From: an uncultured Rhodanobacter sp.
GTDB taxonomy: Bacteria; Pseudomonadota; Gammaproteobacteria; Xanthomonadales; Rhodanobacteraceae
Direction of reading: 5' to 3'
NCBI GenBank assembly: GCA_937906285.1
Contig: CALCWL010000428.1
Coordinates: forward strand, 1-13,996
DNA length: 13,996 nt
Positions 6,715 to 13,956 of the stretch are shown piece after piece (position 1 is the stretch's first letter; the number at the start of each line of letters is the position of its first letter). Under the pieces are notes generated by a model. The model saw only the letters and a program-made list of their open reading frames with translations, was not told where the DNA came from and ran no database searches. The position numbers and the translations under genes are program-made.

Positions 6715-8772
6715 ATGTTCGAAGGATTGCGATTCAACCATTGGCAGACCCACGAGGACAACGGCCTGGTGACGCTGACGCTCGACCGCGCCGGCAGCAG
6801 CGTCAATGCGATCAATCGTGCCGTGCTGGACGAACTGGAGCAGATCGTCGAGCGGCTGGCGATCGACATGCCCGCCGGCGTCATCATCCATTCGGGCAAG
6901 CCTGCGGGCTTTGCGGTGGGCGCGGACATTCGCGAATTTGTGGAGTACGCACGCCAAGACACCGTGCGCGAGAACATCGAGCACGGCCAGCGTGTGTACG
7001 AAGCGCTCGCCCGGCTCGCCTGCCCCACCGTGGCGGCGGTGCACGGTGCCTGCATGGGCGGTGGCACCGAATTGATCCTGGCCTGCCGTCTGCGCGTGGC
7101 GGCCGACGACGACGCCACCCGCATCGCCCTGCCCGAGGTGATGCTCGGCATCCACCCCGGCTGGGGCGGCACGGCCCGCCTGCCACGCCTGATCGGCGCA
7201 GCCGAGGCGATGCCGGTGATGCTTACCGGCAAACCGCTCTCGGCCAGGCGCGCACTCGCGCTGGGCGTGGTCGATCACCTCGCACGCCCGCAGGAGCTGT
7301 TGGCCGAGGCGCGCCTGCTGCTGCGACGCGTGCCGTCGCGACCGTTCGGGCGCCGCGCCAAGGCGTGGGCCAGCAACAGTTGGCTGGGGCGCCAGATCCT
7401 GGCGCCGATCATGGTCAAGCAGACGGCAGCCAAGGTCCGTCGTGAGCACTATCCTGCGCCGTTCGCCCTGATCGACGTGTGGAAACGCGGCGGCAGCGAC
7501 ATCGGCCAGCGCTTGAAGATCGAAGCCGACTCGGTGGCGCGGCTGGCGCAGACACCGGCCGCGCAGAACCTGATCCGCATCTTCTTCCTGCAGGAGCGGC
7601 TGAAGAGCCAGGGCGGCGGTGTCGATGCGGCCATCAACCGCGTGCACGTCGTGGGCGCCGGCGTGATGGGCGGCGACATCGCGGCCTGGGTGGCGCTGAA
7701 AGGCATGGACGTGACCCTGCAGGACCGCGAGATGAAGTACATCCAGCCGGCGCTGGATCGGGCCCGCGCGCTGTACGAGAAAAAGCTCAAGACCCCGGAG
7801 AAGGTCGACTCGGCCGTGCAGCGGTTGCGCGCCGACATCGACGGCAAGGGCGTCCCCCTGGCGGATCTGGTGATCGAGGCGATCTACGAGAATGCCGAGG
7901 CGAAAGAGGCGCTGTACGCCACCATCGAACCCCAGCTAAAGGGCGAGGCGATCCTGGCCAGCAACACCTCCAGCATCCCGCTGGACGAACTGCGCGGCAA
8001 GCTCGCCCGCCCGGCACATTTCGTCGGCCTGCATTTCTTCAACCCGGTGGCGCAGATGCCACTGGTGGAAGTCGTGCGTCACGACCGGCTCGACCCGTCC
8101 ATCGAGAAACGCGCGCTGGCCTTCTGCAAGGCGATCGGCAAGCTGCCGGTCGCGGTCAAGGGCACGCCGGGCTTTCTGGTCAACCGCATCCTGGTGCCGT
8201 ACCTGCTCGAAGCCATGCGGTTGTACGGCGAGGGCGTGCCCGGCGCGGTGCTCGATCGCGAAGCGAAGAAGTTCGGCATGCCGATGGGGCCCATCGAACT
8301 GGCCGACACGGTCGGCCTGGACGTCTGCGCCTCGGTAGGCAAGGAACTGGCGCCTTTCCTCGGCCTCGAGCTGCCGCCAGGCATGGACGAACGTCTCGCC
8401 GCCGGCAAGCGCGGCAAGAAGGACGGCCAGGGGCTGTACGTGTGGCAGGACGGCAAGCCGCAGAAACCCGAGGTGGACAACGACTACGTGACGCCTCCGG
8501 ACCTGCAGGATCGAATGATCCTGTCGATGGTCAACGAGGCGGTAGCCTGTCTGGCCGACGGCGTGGTCGACGACGCCGACCTGCTGGATGCCGGCGTGAT
8601 CTTCGGCACCGGTTTCGCGCCGTTCCGCGGCGGCCCGATCCAGTACGTGCGCAGCGAAGGCGCCGACACGCTGAAGACCAGACTGGAGCAGCTGGCCCGC
8701 CGCCATGGCGATCGTTTCAAGCCCAAGCATGGCTGGGACCATCCGGCGTTGACGCAGACGCCGGATCGCTGA
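6715..8772 (+). CDS. fadJ: Bifunctional enoyl-CoA hydratase / 3-hydroxyacyl-CoA dehydrogenase (FadJ/FadB alpha-subunit type)
   Basis: Fatty-acid beta-oxidation enzyme that hydrates trans-2-enoyl-CoA and oxidises the resulting 3-hydroxyacyl-CoA with NAD. The 685-aa product has an N-terminal crotonase domain (about 1-200) with both catalytic glutamates, Glu119 (GGGTEL) and Glu141 (LPEVML). An NAD-binding Rossmann domain follows (about 308-485; GAGVMGGDIA at 314-323, catalytic His440 in GLHFFNPV), then C-terminal dehydrogenase domains (about 486-685; FGTGFAPFRGGP). It is a little shorter than E. coli FadB (729) or FadJ (714), like xanthomonad homologues. The frame is open from 6490, but family similarity starts at MFEGLRFNHW, so 6715 is used; neither ATG 6715 nor in-frame GTG 6703 has a clear Shine-Dalgarno sequence. 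No thiolase gene is adjacent in the window, so FadB versus FadJ naming is uncertain. Confidence 0.94.
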   Translation: MFEGLRFNHWQTHEDNGLVTLTLDRAGSSVNAINRAVLDELEQIVERLAIDMPAGVIIHSGKPAGFAVGADIREFVEYARQDTVRENIEHGQRVYEALARLACPTVAAVHGACMGGGTELILACRLRVAADDDATRIALPEVMLGIHPGWGGTARLPRLIGAAEAMPVMLTGKPLSARRALALGVVDHLARPQELLAEARLLLRRVPSRPFGRRAKAWASNSWLGRQILAPIMVKQTAAKVRREHYPAPFALIDVWKRGGSDIGQRLKIEADSVARLAQTPAAQNLIRIFFLQERLKSQGGGVDAAINRVHVVGAGVMGGDIAAWVALKGMDVTLQDREMKYIQPALDRARALYEKKLKTPEKVDSAVQRLRADIDGKGVPLADLVIEAIYENAEAKEALYATIEPQLKGEAILASNTSSIPLDELRGKLARPAHFVGLHFFNPVAQMPLVEVVRHDRLDPSIEKRALAFCKAIGKLPVAVKGTPGFLVNRILVPYLLEAMRLYGEGVPGAVLDREAKKFGMPMGPIELADTVGLDVCASVGKELAPFLGLELPPGMDERLAAGKRGKKDGQGLYVWQDGKPQKPEVDNDYVTPPDLQDRMILSMVNEAVACLADGVVDDADLLDAGVIFGTGFAPFRGGPIQYVRSEGADTLKTRLEQLARRHGDRFKPKHGWDHPALTQTPDR

Positions 8773-8777
8773 GAGGC

Positions 8778-8798
8778 GCGGCGGGCGGTGCCCGCCGC
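8778..8798. terminator. GC hairpin between convergent fadJ and DUF2058 genes
   Basis: A perfect 9-bp stem (GCGGCGGGC at 8778-8786 with GCCCGCCGC at 8790-8798) closes a GGT loop in the 38-bp gap between two converging stop codons. It could act in both directions. Neither side has a T-tract, so intrinsic termination is plausible but not textbook. Confidence 0.45.
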
Positions 8799-8810
8799 CC
8801 TACGCCGGCA

Positions 8811-9350
8811 TCACCACATGAGGTCGTCGGGCACGCCGTCGTCGTCCGTGCCGACTGCCTCGGGTGACACCAGCAAGGCCACGTGGCCGGCATCGAGCTC
8901 ACGCAGTTGCTCGGCCGTGTCGCGACTGACCAGCAGGTAGCGACCGGCATGCTGCACCACGCCCAGTTCGCCGGCATTGAGTGCCGCCAGCTGAGTCGCA
9001 TCGACGTGGATACGGCGGATCTTGCCGGCGTACTCGAAGTTGCGCGCCTGGTCGGCATCAGCCTTGTTCAACGCCTGGCCTTCCAGCAGCTGCTGGATGC
9101 GCAGCTTGCGCTCACGCCGCAGCCGGGCCTGCTCGGCGGCCTCGCGCTCGGCCTGCTTGCGCTCGCGCGCCTCGGCCTGGCCGCGCAAGGCGTAGGCCTT
9201 GGCCAGGTCGATCTCCGACGCGCGCCGCTCACGGGTCGGTGCCGCCGGCGGTTTCTTGCCGGCAGGGCGCTTCGGTTCACGGCCCCGTTCGGGTTGTACC
9301 TTCTTGACGATGCCGCTCTTGAGCAGCTGGTCGCGCAGGGATTCGGCCAT
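8811..9350 (-). CDS. DUF2058 (YaiL-type) protein of unknown function
   Basis: The 179-aa protein matches the DUF2058/YaiL family in length and layout. It starts MAESLRDQLLKSGIVKK, followed by a basic, proline-containing stretch (17-45) and a long charged helical or coiled-coil segment rich in Glu, Arg and Ala (45-92). The globular C-terminal half (95-179) includes NFEYAGKIRRIHVDATQ and ends in acidic residues and DLMW. Family members have been called nucleoproteins or polynucleotide enzymes, but no activity is established. The start at 9350 has GGA 7 nt upstream. It is the last gene of ugd-slyX-DUF2058, 32 nt after the slyX stop, and probably co-transcribed. The basic N-terminal region could bind nucleic acid, which is inference only. 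Confidence 0.88.
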   Translation of the reverse strand: MAESLRDQLLKSGIVKKVQPERGREPKRPAGKKPPAAPTRERRASEIDLAKAYALRGQAEARERKQAEREAAEQARLRRERKLRIQQLLEGQALNKADADQARNFEYAGKIRRIHVDATQLAALNAGELGVVQHAGRYLLVSRDTAEQLRELDAGHVALLVSPEAVGTDDDGVPDDLMW

Positions 9351-9382
9351 GTAGTGTTCCGTCGTTTCCTACAGCTCGGGGA

Positions 9383-9607
9383 TCAGTAATGCGGCGGTGG
9401 CGGTTCGTCGCGGGGGTCGTCGCCCTGCGCCACACGCATCAGGGCGACCTCGCCGCGCAGGTCGCGCAGGGCACGTTCCAGCGCGGCGAGGCGCTGCGAC
9501 TGGTCGGCGTCCGCTGCAGTCAAGGCCTGCACCGCATCGTCGATGAAGGTCAGTTTGACCTCCATCTCGTCCAGCCGCTGCATGACGGCGTCGCCGGCTG
9601 CGTTCAT
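9383..9607 (-). CDS. slyX: SlyX family protein
   Basis: Small 74-aa coiled-coil protein. MQRLDEMEVKLTFIDDAVQAL (9-29) and the heptad-like QSQRLAALERALRDLRGEVALM (36-57) form the helix. The end DEPPPPHY is the SlyX C-terminal signature. The function is unknown: despite its name it is not required for SlyD activity as far as is known, and it was named for its position beside slyD in E. coli. The ATG at 9607 overlaps the ugd stop as ATGA (9604-9607) with AGGTGG just upstream inside ugd, so it is likely translationally coupled to ugd. A longer frame reaching back to 9766 overlaps ugd and is rejected. There is no slyD next to it, but an FKBP-type isomerase gene lies upstream of ugd. Confidence 0.9.
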   Translation of the reverse strand: MNAAGDAVMQRLDEMEVKLTFIDDAVQALTAADADQSQRLAALERALRDLRGEVALMRVAQGDDPRDEPPPPHY

Positions 9608-10950
9608 CGCGCCACCTGCAGGCTGCGACCGCGGCCGATGCCGTAATACGCCAGGCCCGCCTCTTCCACCGTGGCCGGATCGTACAGATTGCGGCCATCG
9701 AAGATCACCGCGCCGGCCAGGATTTCGCGCAGGCGTGCGAAATCCGGACTGCGGAAGGCTTTCCACTCGGTGACCAGAACCAGCGCGTCGGCGCCCTGCG
9801 CGGCCGTGGCCGCGTCATCGCACAGCAGCAGGTCGTCGCGCTCGCCATACAGGCGCCGGGTTTCCGCCCGCGCTTCCGGATCGAACGCGCGCACCTTGGC
9901 GCCGGCCTGCCACAAGGCTTCCAGCAGCTGCCGGCTGGGCGCCTCGCGCATGTCGTCGGTGTTGGGCTTGAAGGCCAAGCCCCACACCGCGATCGTCTTG
10001 CCGCGCAACTCGCCGCCAAAGTGGCGCGAGATCAACTCGAACAGCTTGCCTTTCTGCCGGCGGTTGACCGCTTCCACCGCTTCGAGCAGCTGGGCCTGGT
10101 AGTCGTAGCCGCGGGCCGTCCGCTCCAGCGCCTGCACGTCCTTGGGAAAACACGAGCCGCCATAGCCGACGCCGGGGTAGATGAAGTGGTAGCCGATGCG
10201 CGGATCGGCGCCGATGCCCTGGCGCACCAGTTCCACGTCGGCACCCACCCGCTCGGCGATGTTCGCGATCTCGTTCATGAAGCTGATCTTGGTCGCCAAC
10301 ATCGCATTGGCGGCGTACTTGGTCAGCTCGGCCGAACGTTCGTCCATCACCACCATGCGCTCGTGATTGCGATTGAACGGCGCGTACAACTTGCGCAGCA
10401 CGGCCACCGCGCGTGCGCTGGAGGAACCCACGATGATGCGGTCCGGGCGCAGGCAATCGTCCACCGCCGCGCCTTCCTTCAGAAACTCCGGGTTGGACAC
10501 CACGTCGAACTCGACCGATGCCTGGCGCGCGGCCAGCTCCGCCGCCACGGTTTCGCGTACCTGATCGGCCGTGCCCACCGGCACGGTCGACTTGTTGACT
10601 ACCACCGCGTAATGGTCCAGATGCTGGCCGATGCTGCGCGCCACCGCCAGCACGTAGCTGAGGTCGGCGCTGCCATCTTCGTCCGGCGGCGTGCCCACCG
10701 CGATGAAGATCAGCCCGCCGTGGGCGATCGCTGCGGCTGCGTCGGTGGTGAACTCGAGCCGGCCCTCGGCATGATTGCGCCGCACGATGGACTCCAGACC
10801 CGGCTCGAAGATCGGGATCACGCCCTGCTTGAGGCGCTCCACCTTCGGCGCGTCGATGTCCACGCAGAGCACGTGGTTGCCCATCTCCGCCAGGCAAGCA
10901 CCGGTGACCAGTCCGACGTAGCCGGTGCCGAAGATCGTTACCTTCATCAT
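9604..10950 (-). CDS. ugd: UDP-glucose 6-dehydrogenase
   Basis: Oxidises UDP-glucose to UDP-glucuronate with two NAD+, supplying exopolysaccharide and lipid A or glycan modification pathways. The 448-aa length is normal for the family. It has an N-terminal Rossmann domain (FGTGYVGLVTG, 7-17; D31 region VDID), NKSTVPVGT (119-127), SNPEFLKEG (152-160), the central helix with Lys211 (LTKYAANA), the nucleophile Cys267 in GYGGSCFPKD (262-271), and the C-terminal UDP-binding domain (GLAFKPNTDD, 324-333). Two adjacent ATGs (10950, 10947) are possible. AGGA lies 12 nt before the first, so 10950 is used, although many homologues begin at the second. First gene of an operon with slyX and a DUF2058 gene; candidate promoter at 10983-11011. 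No other sugar-nucleotide gene is nearby. Confidence 0.96.
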   Translation of the reverse strand: MMKVTIFGTGYVGLVTGACLAEMGNHVLCVDIDAPKVERLKQGVIPIFEPGLESIVRRNHAEGRLEFTTDAAAAIAHGGLIFIAVGTPPDEDGSADLSYVLAVARSIGQHLDHYAVVVNKSTVPVGTADQVRETVAAELAARQASVEFDVVSNPEFLKEGAAVDDCLRPDRIIVGSSSARAVAVLRKLYAPFNRNHERMVVMDERSAELTKYAANAMLATKISFMNEIANIAERVGADVELVRQGIGADPRIGYHFIYPGVGYGGSCFPKDVQALERTARGYDYQAQLLEAVEAVNRRQKGKLFELISRHFGGELRGKTIAVWGLAFKPNTDDMREAPSRQLLEALWQAGAKVRAFDPEARAETRRLYGERDDLLLCDDAATAAQGADALVLVTEWKAFRSPDFARLREILAGAVIFDGRNLYDPATVEEAGLAYYGIGRGRSLQVAR

Positions 10951-10982
10951 CGTTGGAGAGTTTCCTGGAAAGTGAACCGCTT

Positions 10983-11011
10983 ATTCTAGCCGTGACGTCC
11001 GGCAGCGACAC
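10983..11011 (-). promoter_or_regulatory. Candidate promoter of ugd-slyX-DUF2058
   Basis: The minus strand carries -10 TAGAAT (10983-10988, 5/6), with a weak -35 GTGTCG (about 11006-11011) at 17 nt. The start would be near 10976, leaving a leader of about 26 nt. It lies immediately downstream of the fkpA terminator, a sensible place for a new transcription unit. The poor -35 suggests an activator or low activity. Confidence 0.4.
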
Positions 11012-11018
11012 GCGGCGC

Positions 11019-11053
11019 AAAAAGAAGGGGCGCGAATCGCTTCGCGCCCCTTC
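11019..11053 (-). terminator. Strong intrinsic terminator of the FKBP gene
   Basis: A perfect 13-bp stem (11024-11036 with 11041-11053) and TCGC loop are followed on the minus strand by TTTTT (11019-11023). It starts 25 nt after the distal TAA (11079-11081) of the interrupted FKBP gene and about 170 nt after the premature TAA. A textbook Rho-independent terminator. Confidence 0.92.
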
Positions 11054-11078
11054 GGCGAACCTGCTGGCGAACCGCCGG

Positions 11079-11837
11079 TTACTGGCCGTCGGAACCGCTG
11101 GGGGCGGCCGGCGTCGCGCCCGTCTTGACCAGGGTCACGTCGAAAATCAGCGTGGCATTGGGCGGCATCGGTGGCTGCGGCTCGGCACCGTAGGCTAGCG
11201 AGGCGGGGATGGACAACTTTTAGTGTCCACCCACCTGCATCAGCTGCAGGCCTTCGCGGAAGCCCGGGATCACGTTGGCGACCGGGATCGAGGCCGGCTT
11301 CGGACCATGCTTGGCGGAGGCATCGAATACCTGGCCGTCCAGGAACGAACCGGTGTAGTTGATCTCCACCGTGTCGTTCGGGCCCGGACGGGCGCCGGTG
11401 CCGGGGGTGATCACCTTGTACTGCAGGCCGGAAGCCGTGGTCTTCACGCCGGGGGCAGTCTTGTTCTTGGCGAAGAAGGCGTCGCCTTCCGCCTTGTTCT
11501 TGGCCGCTTCCTGGGCGCGCTCGGCCTCGAACTTGGCCTGCACCTTGGTCATGAAGGCCTCGTAGACCTGCTTGGCCTCGGCCTCGCTGACGGTCGACTT
11601 CTGGCCCGAAAGCGCAGCCTGCACGCCACGCGCCACGGCGGCGGCATCCATCTCGTCGCGCAGGATCGGCGGCACGCTCTCGCCCATCTTGTAATAACCG
11701 AACACGTAGCTGGCCTTGGCCTTGTCGACGGGGGCGGCGGCGCCAGTCTTGGCGGCCTGGGCAAACGCGCCCGCCGTCATGCCCAGCGCAACGGCCATTG
11801 CCACTGCCGTCAGCGTGGGACGCAGAAAGTGCTTCAT
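11079..11837 (-). pseudogene. fkpA: FkpA/Mip-type periplasmic peptidyl-prolyl isomerase, interrupted by in-frame TAA
   Basis: The intact family catalyses proline isomerisation and chaperoning in the periplasm. The frame starts at ATG 11837 with GAGGGAG at 11844-11850; the ATG at 11852 overlaps this Shine-Dalgarno sequence and is rejected. Residues 1-26 form a signal peptide (cleavage after AFA). Residues 40-130 are the helical dimerisation domain and about 135-205 the first part of the FKBP domain (SGLQYKVI, INYTGSFLDGQVFD, VIPGFREGLQLMQVGGH). Codon 206 is TAA (11220-11222). Beyond it the same frame stays open for 46 codons that complete the domain: KLSIPASLAYG, then PPNATLIFDVTLV and a short tail, ending at TAA 11079-11081. 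The family usually has Tyr, Trp or a similar residue at the stop position, so one base change (for example TAC to TAA) explains it. The 205-aa product lacks the last FKBP strands and is probably inactive. A sequencing error or stop readthrough remains possible. Confidence 0.88.
11220..11222 (-). other. Premature in-frame stop codon (TAA) in the FKBP domain
   Basis: The minus strand reads GGT GGA CAC TAA AAG TTG TCC ATC CCC. Both sides encode FKBP sequence in one frame (VGGH, then KLSIPASLAYG), so no indel is involved. If a database annotates a 205- or 210-residue FKBP protein here, its end is this codon. Confidence 0.95.
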
Positions 11838-11906
11838 TTGTAACTCCCTCATGAAATGGAAATGCCGGCATCGCCGGCCGGACCCCGCGTTGGAGGCAGG
11901 CCACGC

Positions 11907-11935
11907 ATTGTGCGGTGCCGGCCTGCTCTTGGCAA
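11907..11935 (-). promoter_or_regulatory. Candidate sigma-70 promoter of the FKBP gene
   Basis: The minus strand carries -35 TTGCCA (11930-11935, 5/6), a 17-nt spacer and -10 CACAAT (11907-11912, 4/6). The start would be near 11900, giving a leader of about 62 nt to the ATG at 11837. It remains in place despite the broken reading frame. Confidence 0.5.
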
Positions 11936-11946
11936 CGATCGCGCCT

Positions 11947-11974
11947 TGTGACCGTCAGACGGCATAAAGGTTCA
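11947..11974 (-). promoter_or_regulatory. Possible sigma-E-type promoter upstream of the FKBP gene
   Basis: The minus strand reads TGAACCT (11968-11974), 16 nt, then TCACA (11947-11951), resembling GGAACTT-N16-TCAAA. E. coli fkpA is a known sigma-E target, which makes the match more credible, but both boxes deviate from consensus. Confidence 0.3.
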
Positions 11975-11991
11975 GCGTTGCGCCGATGCTG

Positions 11992-12012
11992 GCCGCCGCC
12001 CTGCGCGGCGGC
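11992..12012 (-). terminator. GC hairpin after the antiporter gene
   Basis: An 8-bp perfect stem (GCCGCCGC at 11992-11999, GCGGCGGC at 12005-12012) with a 5-nt loop begins 7 nt past the antiporter stop. There is no T-tract, so this is a weak or Rho-assisted terminator at best. Confidence 0.35.
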
Positions 12013-12019
12013 GCCGCTG

Positions 12020-13786
12020 TCAATCGGCCCCGTCCGCAGGCGGCTCCGGCTTGTCCAGGGTTTCCTTCAATGCTGCCTGCAGCCGCGCATGCATGTGCAC
12101 CAGCCCACGCCACAACACCACCGACAGCACCGCGCCCACCACCAGCAGAAAGATGGCGATGCCGCGCGGAGGCAGGATCGCCGAGCCCAGCGCGCTCAGC
12201 AGGATGCCCAGCAGCAGCAGCGTGGCCAGCGGAATCACCCGCGCCAGCACGTTGCGGATGGCGTGGGTGTAGGAGCGCGCAAAGCTCTCGCGTATGCCGA
12301 TCTCGGCCAGCAGCATGCCCAACGCGCCGGCCTTGCGATACACCGCGATCAGCATCGGCAGCGACAGGAACAACGCGCAGGCCCAGATCACCGTGTGCCG
12401 CATCTCGCGCCCGATGCCCACCGTGGAGAACCAGGTCCAGCCATGCGCATTGACATAGGCGCCGACCATAAACAAGGTCACCACCAGCAGAATGTTCACC
12501 GCGATATGCCACAGCAGGCGTCGCAGGATCGCCGCCAGCGTGGCGTTCTCGTTCACCGGCTTGAGATGTTCCAGCCAGCCGCTGTAGCTGGTGGCCAGCA
12601 ATTGCACGGAACGTGGCGTGACCCGCCGCAACCCGCTGGCCACGCGGTCGCCCGAGCGCGACAAGTATGGCGACAACGCCATGCACACCACCGAGACCGC
12701 GACGGCCACCGGATAGATGAAGTCGCTGATCACGCCCAGTGAGAGGCCGAGCGTGGCGATCACGAACGAGAACTCGCCGATCTGCGCCATGCCCAGGCCC
12801 GCCCGCAGCGCGGTGCGCGGTTCGTGCCCGACCACCAGCACGCCGAGGCTGCAGGCCAGCGTCTTGCCGACGACGACCACCCCGGCGATCAACAGCGCCG
12901 GCAACGCGTATTGCCACAGCATCGACGGGTCGATCTTCAACCCGATCGCCACGAAGAACAGCGCAGCGAACATATCGCGCAAGGGCTCGACCAGATGCAC
13001 CACGCGGCCGGCGCTGCGCGACTCGGCCACCACCGCACCGGCCAGGAAGGCACCCAGCGCCACACTGAAACCCATCCACACCGCCACCAGGCTGGCGCCA
13101 AAACATATCCCCAGCACGCTGACCAGCAGGGTCTCGTCGCGGCCGAAGCCGGCCACGTAGTCCACCAGCCGCGGCAGCAACAGCAGACCCAGAATCATGC
13201 CGACCACCACGAACAGGCCCAGGTGACCGATCAGGGTGAACGCTGTCTCCGCCTGCACCGAGCCGCCGATGGCCACCGCGGTGAGCAGCGTCAGCATGAC
13301 GATGGCAAGCATGTCCTCGGCCACCAGCAGCCCCACCACCAGTTGCGCGAACGGCTGCCGGCGCTGGCCCAGCTCGGACAGGGTACGCGTCGCCACCATG
13401 GTCGAGGACAGCGAGATGATCGCGCCGAGAAACAGCGCGTCCATGCCCTTCCAGCCGAACAGGCTGCCGATGCCGTAGCCGATCCACAGCATCAGGCCGA
13501 CCTCGCCCACCGCCACCAGCAACATGCCGACACCCACGTCGCGCAGCTTGCGCACGCTGAACTCCAGGCCCAGCGTGAACATCAGCAGCACCACGCCCAG
13601 GTTGGAGATGTCGTCGATCGTGCGCGCGTCGCCGACCAGCACGCCGGGCGTGTGCGGACCGATCAGCACGCCAGCCAGGATGTAGCCAAGCAGCACCGGC
13701 TGGCGCAGGCGCTGAAACAGGATCGTGGTGGCGCCGGCCACCAGCATCACCACGGCAAGATCCCGGATGAACCCGATTTCGTGCAT
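12020..13786 (-). CDS. CPA2-family cation:proton antiporter (KefB-like) with a second C-terminal membrane domain
   Basis: Inner-membrane monovalent cation/H+ exchanger, 588 aa. Residues 1-375 form the Na+/H+ exchanger domain with about a dozen spans: PVLLGYILAGVLIGP (30-44), LLMFTLGLEFS (67-77), the transport-site pair Glu157-Asp158 (LLVAEDMLAIV), GAFLAGAVVAES (245-256), FFVAIGLKID (277-286) and AQIGEFSFVIATLG (334-347). Many KefB/KefC relatives then carry a cytosolic RCK/TrkA-N domain; here residues 376-420 are a linker and about 425-565 hold four or so further hydrophobic spans, then a charged tail. The ATG at 13786 is chosen because AAGGAAGG (13789-13796) precedes it and the first span follows; the longer frame to 13921 adds an Arg-rich, non-family stretch. 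Ion specificity (K+ or Na+) and regulation are unknown. Divergent from the tRNA gene. Confidence 0.9.
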   Translation of the reverse strand: MHEIGFIRDLAVVMLVAGATTILFQRLRQPVLLGYILAGVLIGPHTPGVLVGDARTIDDISNLGVVLLMFTLGLEFSVRKLRDVGVGMLLVAVGEVGLMLWIGYGIGSLFGWKGMDALFLGAIISLSSTMVATRTLSELGQRRQPFAQLVVGLLVAEDMLAIVMLTLLTAVAIGGSVQAETAFTLIGHLGLFVVVGMILGLLLLPRLVDYVAGFGRDETLLVSVLGICFGASLVAVWMGFSVALGAFLAGAVVAESRSAGRVVHLVEPLRDMFAALFFVAIGLKIDPSMLWQYALPALLIAGVVVVGKTLACSLGVLVVGHEPRTALRAGLGMAQIGEFSFVIATLGLSLGVISDFIYPVAVAVSVVCMALSPYLSRSGDRVASGLRRVTPRSVQLLATSYSGWLEHLKPVNENATLAAILRRLLWHIAVNILLVVTLFMVGAYVNAHGWTWFSTVGIGREMRHTVIWACALFLSLPMLIAVYRKAGALGMLLAEIGIRESFARSYTHAIRNVLARVIPLATLLLLGILLSALGSAILPPRGIAIFLLVVGAVLSVVLWRGLVHMHARLQAALKETLDKPEPPADGAD

Positions 13787-13901
13787 CGCCTTCCTTCGCC
13801 GTCGTCCTCGTCGTCGCAGCATAAAGGAGCCTCGGCGAAGATCGCTCCTGCATCGCCGCGGCCGCCGCACGGTGTGATGACGCGCACGCACCGCGGCGTC
13901 G

Positions 13902-13939
13902 AAAAAAAGCTTGACGGGCAAGCAACCCCACCCTATTCT
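13902..13939 (+). promoter_or_regulatory. Promoter of tRNA-Ala with upstream A-tract
   Basis: A -35 TTGACG (13911-13916, 5/6), a 17-nt spacer and -10 TATTCT (13934-13939, 4/6) lie just before the tRNA. An A7 tract (13902-13908) directly upstream of the -35 resembles an UP element. The start would be near 13946 with about an 11-nt leader, typical of stable-RNA promoters. Confidence 0.75.
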
Positions 13940-13956
13940 TCTCGGCTTCCAGCGGC

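Noticed and set aside
9608..9766. Longer slyX frame (127 codons)
   Set aside because: The first 53 codons lie inside ugd in another phase and do not look like SlyX; the ATGA overlap with AGGTGG gives the start at 9607.
11838..11852. Upstream ATG giving a 210-aa rather than 205-aa truncated FKBP product
   Set aside because: This ATG overlaps the GAGGGAG Shine-Dalgarno sequence used by the ATG at 11837, where the signal peptide begins.
11952..11974. Sigma-E reading GAACC...TCTGA upstream of the FKBP gene
   Set aside because: Only 9 nt separate these two boxes, too short for sigma-E; the alternative TCACA box at 16 nt is kept as a weak candidate.
13872..13889. CRP/Clp-like half-site TGTGA between the antiporter and the tRNA
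   Set aside because: The second half-site is poor (GCACG) and no paired promoter is clear.
13787..13921. 45-codon N-terminal extension of the antiporter
   Set aside because: Arg-rich sequence unlike the family; the strong Shine-Dalgarno sequence at 13789-13796 places the start at 13786.
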